A stretch of 64,000 nt of DNA. Source: Microbacterium sp. 1.5R (GTDB lineage: Bacteria; Actinomycetota; Actinomycetes; Actinomycetales; Microbacteriaceae). The position numbers were made by a program, and so were the translations under genes. Numbering within the stretch: the stretch's first letter is position 1; each line of letters starts with the position of its first letter. The stretch covers positions 2,076,595 to 2,140,594 of the forward strand of contig NZ_VDRC01000001.1 in the NCBI RefSeq assembly GCF_007667425.1. Direction: 5' to 3'. Shown piece by piece: positions 1-7,905 of the stretch. Under the pieces are notes generated by a model that did no database searches, was not told where the DNA came from, and worked only from the letters and a program-made list of their open reading frames with translations.

Positions 1-91
1 GGGAGACTCGACAAGCCCGAGTCCCAGACCGAAGGATACGAAGATGAATCCCGCCCCGATCGCCATCGCCGTCGAGCGGCGCGCCGCGTGA
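1..91 (+). CDS. possible 3' end of an upstream gene (partial)
   Basis: Frame 2 is open from the window edge to a TGA at 89-91, giving a tail that ends in AIAVERRAA. The TGA overlaps the GTG start of the next gene (GTGA), the coupling used throughout this locus, so this could be the last 29 codons of a co-transcribed gene. The alternative is the minus strand of 1-66, which reads as a hydrophobic segment from an ATG at 66 and could be the start of a divergent membrane protein. Codon third positions do not decide between them. No function can be given. Confidence 0.3.
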   Translation, partial: GDSTSPSPRPKDTKMNPAPIAIAVERRAA

Positions 92-1152
92 GCGCGATCG
101 CGCTGGAGACCGTCGAGGTGCACGCCGAGGGCGAACCGGGGCGCATCGTGATGAACGCCGACGCGCTGGTGCGCGGTGACACCATGGCAGCGAAGTTCGC
201 CTACTGCCGCGACAACCTCGATGATGTGCGGCGGATGCTGCTGCGCGAGCCCCGCGGATATCCGGGCCTCTGCGCCGTCTTCGTGCTGGACCCGGTGAAC
301 CCCGGCTCCGACTTCGGCATCATCGTGCTCGAACACGGCGGTTTCACACCCATGTCGGGCAGCAACACGATGTGTGCCGTGACGGCGGTGCTCGAGACCG
401 GCCGCATCCCGGTGCAGGAGCCGGTCACCGAGCTCACCATCGACACCGCCGTCGGTGTCATCAGGGCCAAGGCGCATGTCTCGGGCGGCAGGGTCGAGTC
501 GGTGACCGTGATCAACGTGCCGGCGTACGTCGTCGAGCTCGACCGCACCCTCGTCGTACCCGAGATCGGGAACGTGGCAGCCGACATCGTGTTCGGCGGG
601 CAGTTCTTCGCCCAGGTGCGTGCCGCCGACCTCGGCGTCGAGCTGCGACCGGAGAACGGTCGCGAGCTGGCACGTCTGGGAGCGCTAATCAAGCTCGCCG
701 CACAGGATCAGGTCGCTGTCGCCCACCCCCTCAACCCCGAGATCGATCGGGTGTCGCTGGTGATGCTGCACAGCGGCGATCCCGAGCCCGGCCGCGAAAA
801 CCGCAACACTGTCATCATGACCAACGGACTGCTTCTCGCCGATCGCCCGGCGACCTGGACCGGTGCCCTCGACCGCTCGCCCTGTGGCACCGGCACCAGT
901 GCCCGGATGGCGGCGCTCCACGCCAGGGGCGTGCTCGGCGTCGGCGAAGACTTCGTGCACCGCAGCATCATCGGCAGCGAGTTCACCGGGCGCCTCACCG
1001 GCACGACCGAGATCGCCGGCAGCCCCGCCGTGCTCCCGACCGTCAACGGGCGTGCATGGGTGACCGGTCGTGCGAGCTGGACGGTCGACCGGACCGACCT
1101 GTTCCCCGCCGGCTTCACAGTCGGCGACATCTGGTCGCCGGAGCTGGCGTGA
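88..1152 (+). CDS. proline racemase-family protein (trans-3-hydroxyproline dehydratase or hydroxyproline epimerase type)
   Basis: 354 aa, the normal length for the PrpF/proline-racemase fold, cytoplasmic. The two active-site loops are visible: MSGSNTMC near residues 89-96 and SPCGTGTSA near 264-272. True racemases have Cys in both loops. Here the first is Ser90 and the second is Cys266. In this family, loss of the first Cys (Ser or Thr there) is associated with trans-3-hydroxy-L-proline dehydratases and some epimerases rather than proline racemase, so exact chemistry is open. The GTG start at 88 overlaps a preceding TGA, and the stop overlaps the GTG of the next gene, indicating an operon with two downstream proline-specific peptidases. 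The context fits catabolism of proline- or hydroxyproline-containing peptides. Confidence 0.85.
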   Translation: MSAIALETVEVHAEGEPGRIVMNADALVRGDTMAAKFAYCRDNLDDVRRMLLREPRGYPGLCAVFVLDPVNPGSDFGIIVLEHGGFTPMSGSNTMCAVTAVLETGRIPVQEPVTELTIDTAVGVIRAKAHVSGGRVESVTVINVPAYVVELDRTLVVPEIGNVAADIVFGGQFFAQVRAADLGVELRPENGRELARLGALIKLAAQDQVAVAHPLNPEIDRVSLVMLHSGDPEPGRENRNTVIMTNGLLLADRPATWTGALDRSPCGTGTSARMAALHARGVLGVGEDFVHRSIIGSEFTGRLTGTTEIAGSPAVLPTVNGRAWVTGRASWTVDRTDLFPAGFTVGDIWSPELA

Positions 1153-3545
1153 CCGCATCCGACTCCGAGACGACGGACTGGTCCGACCGCTACGCCGCGG
1201 TCCAGCATCTTTTCGACGTCGACGCCCTCGTGCAGAACGCCTCCGTGTACCCGCGGTGGATCGAGGGGGCCTCGGCGTTCTGGTACGAGCGGCAGACCGA
1301 TGAGGGCGTCGAGTACCGGGTGGTCGATGCGACAACCGGTGACAATCGGCTCGTCGTCACGCACCGCACCCTTATCGATGCGATGGGTGAGCATCTCGGC
1401 GAGGCTCTGTCCGCAGCCGATGTGATCCTGCGCGACCTCGAGGTGCGCCTCGATCCTGCCGACACGGTCGAGTTCGCCTGGGCGGGACGTTCTTGGGCCT
1501 TCGGCCACGCGAGCGGTCTCACCGCACGCGACGGTCACGTCGCTCGCGGCGACCTGTCGGTGTCGCCCGACGGTCGCCTCGCGATCTCGGTGCGCGACCA
1601 TGACCTGTGGATGCACGACCTGACCGACGGGTCGGAGCGCCGCGTCACCGCCGACGGCGCGGAGGACAACGCGTACGGCATGGGCGTCGGCTCGATGCGC
1701 CAGGTGTACGCGAAGTACGGTCTGCGCACCGCGCCCGACGGCCTCTGGTCGAAGGATTCGCGCCACTTCTTCACGCTGCAGACCGACGAGCGACTTGTCG
1801 CGGACCTCCCCGCGATGACATTCGTGCCCGCCGACGGTCAGCGACCCATCGCGCACCGCAACAAGACGAGTGCGCCAGGTGACGAGCACATCGCCCGCTT
1901 CCGCATGTTCGTTCTGGATGCCGTGGAGGGCGCCCAACTCGTGCCGGAACGGGCACCGATCGCTGCAACGCGCATGGGTGACACCCCGTTCGCCGCCGAG
2001 CTCGCGTGGTGGTCGGCCGACGGGCGCACCGCCTACTTCGTCGATGTCGAGCGCGGTGAATGCGCGGCCGAGGTCGTGGCCTTCGAGATCAGCACGGGGC
2101 ACACCTCGACGGTGTTCCGCGAGCAGGCCGCGGAGCCGCTCGAGCTGAGCGTCAGCGTGTACGACCCGGCCCTCGTGATTCCCCTTCCCGATACCGATGA
2201 GCTGATCTGGTTCTCGGAGCGCACCGGTCGCGGGCATCTCTATCTGTACGACCTCGTCACCGGATGCGAGGTGCGCGCGCTCACCTCAGGCGAGTGGCAG
2301 GTGCGAGAACTGCTTCGTGTCGACCCGGTCCGCCGAGAGGTGGCCTTCCTCGCGGGCGGCGTCGACCCCCATGACAATCCGTACCTGCGCAGTGTGGCGG
2401 TCTCAGGTCTCGACGACGGCGTCGTGCGCATCGTGTCCGGGGGCGGCGGCGACCACCGCGTGTGGCGCCCGCAGTCCTGGGACATCGCCGTGCTCTCGCG
2501 CACCCGCGGAGCCGATATCGGACGCATCAGCGGCTACGCACCGGCCGGCGAGTACTTCGTCGAGACTGTCGGCGCCGTGGATGCGTTGCCGCGCTCCGTG
2601 CTCCGCCGGCGCGACGGCAGTGAGGTGTGCGTGGTGGAGCAGGCGCGGGCCATCGGGTTCCCCGACGGCTGGCGCTGGCCGCGATCCGTGCAGGTCACTG
2701 CGTCCGACGGCGTCACCGAACTCTGGGGTCTACTTTTCGAGCCCGTCGCCGTGGACGCAGGCGAGCGGCATCCGCTCATCGACCTCGTCTACGGGGCGCC
2801 ACAGGAATCGCTCGTGCCGACGAGTGCGTTCGTCGATCACCCGACCACGACCACCTACGTCGAGGCAGCCGGGTATGCCGCGTTGGGCGCGTACTGCCTG
2901 CTGCTCGACGGGCGGGGAACGGCGAACCGCGAGCGCTCGTTCCGCCTCGCGTCGTATCGGGCGACCGAGACGGCATCCGACCTCGACGACCACGTCGCGG
3001 CGATCCGCCAACTCGCCGAGACCCATCCGATCGACCTCGGTCGTCTGGGCATCACCGGCTTCTCGGGCGGAGGCACGCTCGCCGCGCGTGCTGCGCTGCA
3101 GCGCAGCGATGTCTTCTCCGTGGCCGTCGCGGCGTCGGGCAACTACGACCTGCGGCTCTTCGGGCACGCGTACGGTGAGCGCTACCAGGGGCTCTTCGAC
3201 GCGGAGGCGTACGAGCGGCAGGCGGTCAAGACGCACGCGGCGCAGGCGTCTGGAAAGCTGCTGCTGATCCATGGACTGATGGATTTCGGCGTGCATCCGG
3301 CCGGGCTGTTCCAGCTCGTGCAGGCACTGATCGACGAGAACAAGGACGTCGATCTCGTCGTGCTGCCGACCACCGGCCATGAAGTCACCGGCTATGGCAC
3401 CCGCCGCCGCCTCGACTACTTCGTCACGCACCTCTTCGGCGGCACGCCACCGCCGCCCGTGCGTATGCAGGACCTGCGCGGCATCGTCATGCAGCGCGAA
3501 CAGACCGACGCCGCGATCGTGGCGTACCTCGACCCGGAAGAGTGA
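1149..3545 (+). CDS. S9-family prolyl/dipeptidyl peptidase (DPP-IV-like)
   Basis: 798 aa from the GTG at 1149, which overlaps the racemase stop by 4 bp. The open frame extends far upstream, but that part is antisense-like shadow. The N-terminal ~480 residues carry beta-propeller-type repeats (SPDGRLAISVRD; ELIWFSERTGRGHLYLYD) and the C-terminus is an alpha/beta hydrolase. Visible catalytic triad candidates are Ser639 in GFSGGG, Asp712 in HGLMDFGVHP and His744 in TTGHEV, in the correct order for S9. No signal peptide or membrane anchor is seen, so it should act on imported peptides in the cytoplasm. It probably removes Xaa-Pro dipeptides, upstream of the racemase-family enzyme. Confidence 0.9.
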   Translation: MTASDSETTDWSDRYAAVQHLFDVDALVQNASVYPRWIEGASAFWYERQTDEGVEYRVVDATTGDNRLVVTHRTLIDAMGEHLGEALSAADVILRDLEVRLDPADTVEFAWAGRSWAFGHASGLTARDGHVARGDLSVSPDGRLAISVRDHDLWMHDLTDGSERRVTADGAEDNAYGMGVGSMRQVYAKYGLRTAPDGLWSKDSRHFFTLQTDERLVADLPAMTFVPADGQRPIAHRNKTSAPGDEHIARFRMFVLDAVEGAQLVPERAPIAATRMGDTPFAAELAWWSADGRTAYFVDVERGECAAEVVAFEISTGHTSTVFREQAAEPLELSVSVYDPALVIPLPDTDELIWFSERTGRGHLYLYDLVTGCEVRALTSGEWQVRELLRVDPVRREVAFLAGGVDPHDNPYLRSVAVSGLDDGVVRIVSGGGGDHRVWRPQSWDIAVLSRTRGADIGRISGYAPAGEYFVETVGAVDALPRSVLRRRDGSEVCVVEQARAIGFPDGWRWPRSVQVTASDGVTELWGLLFEPVAVDAGERHPLIDLVYGAPQESLVPTSAFVDHPTTTTYVEAAGYAALGAYCLLLDGRGTANRERSFRLASYRATETASDLDDHVAAIRQLAETHPIDLGRLGITGFSGGGTLAARAALQRSDVFSVAVAASGNYDLRLFGHAYGERYQGLFDAEAYERQAVKTHAAQASGKLLLIHGLMDFGVHPAGLFQLVQALIDENKDVDLVVLPTTGHEVTGYGTRRRLDYFVTHLFGGTPPPPVRMQDLRGIVMQREQTDAAIVAYLDPEE

Positions 3546-3549
3546 CAGC

Positions 3550-5454
3550 ATGCACATCGATGACGCCTACTGGACCGGGCCGCTGCCGGAGTCGGTCTTC
3601 GACGACTTCGAGGTCGAGAAGGAGATCCACGTGCGCATGCGCGACGGCGTGCACCTCTCCACCGACCTCTACCTGCCGAACGGCGCCGAGGGCCCGCTGC
3701 CCACCGTGCTGGTCAAGACGCCCTACGACAAGGACGTCGGCGAAGGGGCGGTGCGTACGAAGTGGGTCGACTACTTCGTGCGGCAGGGGTACGCCGTCGT
3801 CGTGCAGAACGAGCGCGGCTTCCTGTTCTCCGAGGGACGCTTCATCGACTACCTCGCCGGAGCGCGTTTCGACGGCTCCGACACGATCGACTGGATCGTC
3901 GCGCAGCCCTGGTCGAACGGGCGGGTCGGCACCATCGGATGCTCCAGCTCGGGCGAGCACCAGTGGCCGCTCGCCGCGGGCAACAACCCGGCGCACGCCG
4001 CGATGGTGCCCGGCGCCTCGGGAACGGCCGTCGGCAGTGTGCCCGGCAACGACACGCAGGGCGCGTTCTACCGCGGTGGCATCCCGATGCTCGCGAACTG
4101 GGCGCACTGGTACGGCCTGCTCGCGCCGACCGACAAGCCCCTCCTGCCCGAGGGGGCGACGCAGGACGAGCGGCAGCGGCTGCGCAACTATGCGACGTTC
4201 GCCGCGCGTCGGACGTGGCGCCCGATCACGCCCGAGAACCTGCGGCACCTGCCGAGCGGCGACGTGCTGCGCCACGCCGGCGCACCGGCATCCCCGTTCG
4301 ACGCCTACATGACCCGCACCCCGGCCGACCCGGCGTGGGCCGAGGTCGAGCTGGTCGGCGCCGAGGACCAGCCGCGGGTGCCCGCGATCCACATCAACAG
4401 CTGGCATGACATCGCGATCGGCGAGACCACCCGGCTGTTCTCGCACCTGCAGAGCCTTGCCACCCCCGACCAGCACCTCATCATCGGCGGCGGGCCGCAC
4501 TGCGCGATCTGGCAGGAGCTGCCCTACGATCTGACGAAGAAGACCGCGAAGGCGATGTTCGCCGGTCTCACGACCACCGAGATCGACGCGATGCCCGCGC
4601 CGGACATGCGCGACTTCTCGTTCGGAGACGTGCACCTCGGCGACGTGCGCTACCGCGGCGTCGACCACGGCTTCCCGAAGCTCTATCTGGCCTGGTTCGA
4701 CCGCTTCGTGCGGGGCGCCGACACCGATGTGACGGACATGCCGCCCGTGCAGCTGTTCGTGATGAACCAGGGGTGGATCGCGGCCGAGTCGTGGCCGCCG
4801 CCCGCGGTGGTGCCGACGTCCTACTACCTGACCGGAGACGCCGACGCGTGGCAGCGCAACGAGGCCGGGGGCCTCTCGACCGAGCCGCCCGCAGAGGAGT
4901 CGAGCGAGAGCTGGGTGTACGACCCGATGAACCCGACCCCGAGTGTCGGAGGCGATCTCGGCTTCCACGCGGCGCTCGATCAGCGCGCGGTCTCGGCGCG
5001 GCGCGATGTGGTCGTCTTCAGCACGCCGCCGCTCGACGAGGCCGTCACGGTGGTCGGGCCGATCGAGGTCGAGCTGCACGTATCGACCTCGGCCGCCGAC
5101 ACCGACTTCATCGTGCGGCTGATCGACGTGCACCCCGACGGCACCGCGATCAACCTCGCCGACGACGGCCTCCGGCTGCGCTACCGCGACGGGTTCGACA
5201 GCCCGGCGCTCGCCGTGGCGGGCGAGGTGTACCGCCTCACCCTGCCGAACATGGTGACCGGCAACCGGTTCGGCGCGGGGCACCGCATCCGCATCGAGAT
5301 CGCGTCGAGCAGCTTCCCCGTGTACGAGCGCAACCTCAATACGGGAGGGGCCAACTTCGACGAGACCGAAGCGGTGATCGCCCGTAACACCGTGCACTGG
5401 GGCGGCGCGCGCACGTCGCGCGTGATCCTGCCTCTGCTGCCAGACGACAGCTGA
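3550..5454 (+). CDS. CocE/NonD-family X-Pro dipeptidyl-peptidase-like hydrolase
   Basis: 634 aa from the ATG at 3550, 4 bp after the S9 peptidase. An N-terminal alpha/beta hydrolase has the nucleophile Ser132 in GCSSSGE, followed by WHDIAIGET and GGGPHCAIW, the usual Asp and His regions. From about residue 460 there is a C-terminal jelly-roll typical of the X-Pro peptidase/CocE family (VEVELHVSTSAADTDF-like segment, then GHRIRIEIASSSFP). Members cleave X-Pro dipeptides or act as esterases, and sequence alone cannot tell which. No signal peptide. The stop codon abuts that of the convergent LysR gene, the two forming TGATCA. Confidence 0.85.
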   Translation: MHIDDAYWTGPLPESVFDDFEVEKEIHVRMRDGVHLSTDLYLPNGAEGPLPTVLVKTPYDKDVGEGAVRTKWVDYFVRQGYAVVVQNERGFLFSEGRFIDYLAGARFDGSDTIDWIVAQPWSNGRVGTIGCSSSGEHQWPLAAGNNPAHAAMVPGASGTAVGSVPGNDTQGAFYRGGIPMLANWAHWYGLLAPTDKPLLPEGATQDERQRLRNYATFAARRTWRPITPENLRHLPSGDVLRHAGAPASPFDAYMTRTPADPAWAEVELVGAEDQPRVPAIHINSWHDIAIGETTRLFSHLQSLATPDQHLIIGGGPHCAIWQELPYDLTKKTAKAMFAGLTTTEIDAMPAPDMRDFSFGDVHLGDVRYRGVDHGFPKLYLAWFDRFVRGADTDVTDMPPVQLFVMNQGWIAAESWPPPAVVPTSYYLTGDADAWQRNEAGGLSTEPPAEESSESWVYDPMNPTPSVGGDLGFHAALDQRAVSARRDVVVFSTPPLDEAVTVVGPIEVELHVSTSAADTDFIVRLIDVHPDGTAINLADDGLRLRYRDGFDSPALAVAGEVYRLTLPNMVTGNRFGAGHRIRIEIASSSFPVYERNLNTGGANFDETEAVIARNTVHWGGARTSRVILPLLPDDS

Positions 5455-6396
5455 TCAACTCGGCTGCTCCGCGGCGCTCTGCCGCGGCGTCCGTACGGGT
5501 TCGGTGACCGCACGCATGTGACGCACGATCCGGCGCAGCAGTTCGCGGGTGGCGGGGGAGACCCGCACCCCGCGGCGCGTGATCACGGCGAAGGTGTCGT
5601 ACATGGGCGGGGCGAACGAGCAGGTCACGAGGTTCTCCGGGAAGCTGCTCGATTGGGTGACGGCGCGCGGCACATAGGTGTCGGCGAGGCCGCTCGCGGC
5701 AAGCTGCACGGCCGTGTCGAGGTGCTCGACCTCGAAGTGGTTCTCGAGACGGATGCCGGCGGCCTGCGCGCGTTCGGCGAGCTGCCGGCGCGTGGGGTCG
5801 TCGTCGGCGTACTGCGCTTCGTACAACACGAGCGACCCGGAGGCGAAGTCGACGATGGACTTCGGCTGTGCGACGGATTCCGGGCGGGAGGAGACGAAGA
5901 GCACCTCGTCGCGGGCGATCGGCTCGACGTCGATGCCCTTGTCGTCGACCGGCAGCACCACGAGCGCTGCTTCGACATCGCCGGCGCGCACGGCATCCGC
6001 GATCTCCGAAGAGTTGCGCCCCTTCAATCGCATGCGCACCTCGGGGTGGGCCGCCGCGAAGTCGCGGATCAGCCCGGCGAAGCCGTAGTGCGCGGGGGCG
6101 CCGAAGACGCCGAGCGTGACGGTGCCGCCGAGCAGTCCGCGCATCTCGGCGACGCTGTTCGTCGCCTCTTCGGCAGCGGCGACGACGCGGCGGGCGTGCA
6201 GGAGGAACTCCTCGCCCGCCGGCGTGAGGCGAAGGCCGCGCCCGAGTCGCACGAACAGGTCGATCTCGAGGAAGCGCTCGAGCTGTCGGATCTGCTCGGC
6301 GACCGCCGGCTGGGTGACCTGCATGCGGGCGGCGACAGCCGTGAACGATCCGAGATCGGCCGCGCCGAGGAAGTACAGGAGCTGTCGAAGAGTCAA
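5455..6396 (-). CDS. LysR-family transcriptional regulator
   Basis: 313 aa from a TTG at 6396, chosen because AAGGA lies 8-9 nt upstream and it places LTLRQLLYFLGAADLGSF at the N-terminus, where LysR winged helices begin. Starting further upstream would give 370 aa with an unlikely N-terminal extension. The HTH core is SFTAVAARMQVTQPAVAEQIRQLE, in two parts, followed by a linker helix and a LysR substrate domain (GTVTLGVFGAP near residue 90). It is divergent from the ADP-ribosylglycohydrolase gene and convergent with the CocE gene. Its own start overlaps a 38-bp motif that recurs upstream of the asparaginase/ABC operon, suggesting that it autoregulates and controls the cluster. The ligand is unknown. 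Confidence 0.88.
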   Translation of the reverse strand: MTLRQLLYFLGAADLGSFTAVAARMQVTQPAVAEQIRQLERFLEIDLFVRLGRGLRLTPAGEEFLLHARRVVAAAEEATNSVAEMRGLLGGTVTLGVFGAPAHYGFAGLIRDFAAAHPEVRMRLKGRNSSEIADAVRAGDVEAALVVLPVDDKGIDVEPIARDEVLFVSSRPESVAQPKSIVDFASGSLVLYEAQYADDDPTRRQLAERAQAAGIRLENHFEVEHLDTAVQLAASGLADTYVPRAVTQSSSFPENLVTCSFAPPMYDTFAVITRRGVRVSPATRELLRRIVRHMRAVTEPVRTPRQSAAEQPS

Positions 6397-6433
6397 AAGC
6401 CGTCCTTGGGTTTTGATGAGAAGACTAAAGGTA
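6396..6433. promoter_or_regulatory. 38-bp motif, copy 1: probable LysR operator/promoter
   Basis: The pattern AAAGC-N4-CTTGGG-TTTTG-N8-ACTAAA-G-GTA starts at the LysR start codon and reads toward the glycohydrolase gene. The same pattern with identical spacing occurs at 10059-10096. Between them 25 defined positions fall in matched blocks, against a background of dissimilar intergenic sequence. It overlaps the LysR ribosome-binding site and start, so bound protein could repress lysR while acting on the divergent gene. Confidence 0.65.
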
Positions 6434-6568
6434 GCATCGAGTTCTGCGGGACATTCGAGCCGCAAGATCGGCTGTTGCGAGGCCAAGGAAAAGGCCGGTA
6501 CCTCCCCGCGACGAGCCGTGACACTCTCGACGAGGAAGTATCGTCGCGCGAAGGAATGAGAGAACATC

Positions 6569-7900
6569 GTGGTGGAGTATCAGGGTCTCGAACCGCTCGA
6601 GCCGCAGCTGTCGGCACGGGCGCGGCTGAAGTACGAGTTCGTGCAGCGGCAGGAGACCGGATTCGACCCCTCTGCGGTGGAGCAGAGGTTCGCGGCGCTC
6701 GGCGAAGACGCACCCGAGACCGAGGTCTACGCTCTCTTCGACGCTCTCGACGACCTGCCGCGCGACGCGTCTTGGTCGTACGACGAGCCGGAGGGTCGCG
6801 ACGCGATCGAGGCGTCCCTCCCGCCCGCCGACGCGCCCGTGCCGGTGAGCGCGTCCGATGTCGAGGATCGCGTGCACGGCGGGTGGCTCGGGCGCCTGGC
6901 CGGCTGCAACCTCGGCAAGCCCGTCGAGGGCGGCAACCACTGGACCAGGGCGCACATCCGCGCCTACCTCGAATCGGTCGATGCCTACCCGCTGCGCGAT
7001 TATGTGCCGAAGGCCGACGACGACGATCCCGCCTACATGTTCCGCGACAACTGGCCCGAGACGACCCTCGGCCGCATCAGCGGGTCGGCGCGCGACGACG
7101 ACATCGACTATTCGATCCTCGGCCTGCACGTGCTCGAGACCTACGGACGCGGATACACCGGCGAGGACGTCGCGACGGAGTGGCTGAGCAGGCTGCCTAT
7201 CCTGCTCACCTTCACGGCCGAGATCATCGCGATCGCCAACCTGGTCGAGGGCGTGCGCCCGCCGGCGACCGGCGGCCACCACAACCCGCACCGGGAGTGG
7301 ATCGGCGCGCAGATCCGTGCCGACATCCACGGCTGGACCAATCCCGGCGACCCGCGGGCCGCCGCGCTGCAGGTCATCGAGGACGCCACCCTCTCGCACC
7401 GCGGCAACGGCGTCTACGGCGAGATGTGGGCCGCGGCGCTCATCGCCGCCGCCTTCACCGCTCCCTCCCCGCGCGACGCTGTCGTCGAGTCGCTGCGGCA
7501 CGTGCCGCCGGGGTCCCGTCTGGCTGAAGCCGTGCGTTCGGTGCTCGACTCCTACGACGAGGGCCTCGAGTGGGATGCGGCGATGGACCGCGTCGACGAG
7601 CGCTACGGGCACTATCACTGGGTGCACGCCGTCAACAACGCCGCCGCCGCGACCGCGGGGGTGCTGTGGTCGGAGGGCGACTTCACGACCGGTATCGGAC
7701 TCACGGTGCAGGCCGGCATGGACACCGACTCGAACGGCGCCACGGTCGGCTCGGTGCTCGGCGTGATGAGCGGCACCGCCGGCATCCCGTCACACTGGAC
7801 CGATCCGCTCGACGACCGCATCGACAGCGGGGTGCGCGGTTTCGATGGCTCCCGCATCAGCGACCTCGCCGCCCGCACCGCGCGCATCGCGCTGAGCTGA
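6569..7900 (+). CDS. ADP-ribosylglycohydrolase-family protein
   Basis: 443 aa from a GTG at 6569, with AAGGA 13 nt upstream. A GTG at 6572 is equally possible and sits one codon in. The family core starts near residue 95 with the HGGWLGRLAGCNLGKPVEG motif. The metal-site segments RDDDIDYSILGL and MDTDSNGATVGSVLG (DxDxxGA-type) are present, as in binuclear Mg enzymes that cleave ADP-ribosyl and related N-glycosidic bonds. The N-terminal ~90 residues are extra and acidic. Family members in catabolic clusters often act on small glycosides rather than proteins. The gene is followed 5 bp later by the sulfatase, so the two are probably co-transcribed. Confidence 0.85.
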   Translation: MVEYQGLEPLEPQLSARARLKYEFVQRQETGFDPSAVEQRFAALGEDAPETEVYALFDALDDLPRDASWSYDEPEGRDAIEASLPPADAPVPVSASDVEDRVHGGWLGRLAGCNLGKPVEGGNHWTRAHIRAYLESVDAYPLRDYVPKADDDDPAYMFRDNWPETTLGRISGSARDDDIDYSILGLHVLETYGRGYTGEDVATEWLSRLPILLTFTAEIIAIANLVEGVRPPATGGHHNPHREWIGAQIRADIHGWTNPGDPRAAALQVIEDATLSHRGNGVYGEMWAAALIAAAFTAPSPRDAVVESLRHVPPGSRLAEAVRSVLDSYDEGLEWDAAMDRVDERYGHYHWVHAVNNAAAATAGVLWSEGDFTTGIGLTVQAGMDTDSNGATVGSVLGVMSGTAGIPSHWTDPLDDRIDSGVRGFDGSRISDLAARTARIALS

Positions 7901-7905
7901 CCGCG

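Noticed and set aside
372..1148. Upstream extension of the S9 peptidase frame to 372
   Set aside because: This part overlaps the racemase gene in another frame and reads as Arg-rich shadow. The GTG at 1149 with GTGA overlap starts the homology.
3487..5397. 636-aa minus-strand frame opposite the CocE gene (and similar long ones at 708-2237, 8254-10008 and, on the plus strand, 20810-22939)
   Set aside because: Mirror images of conserved genes with no recognisable motif, and codon bias follows the opposite strand.
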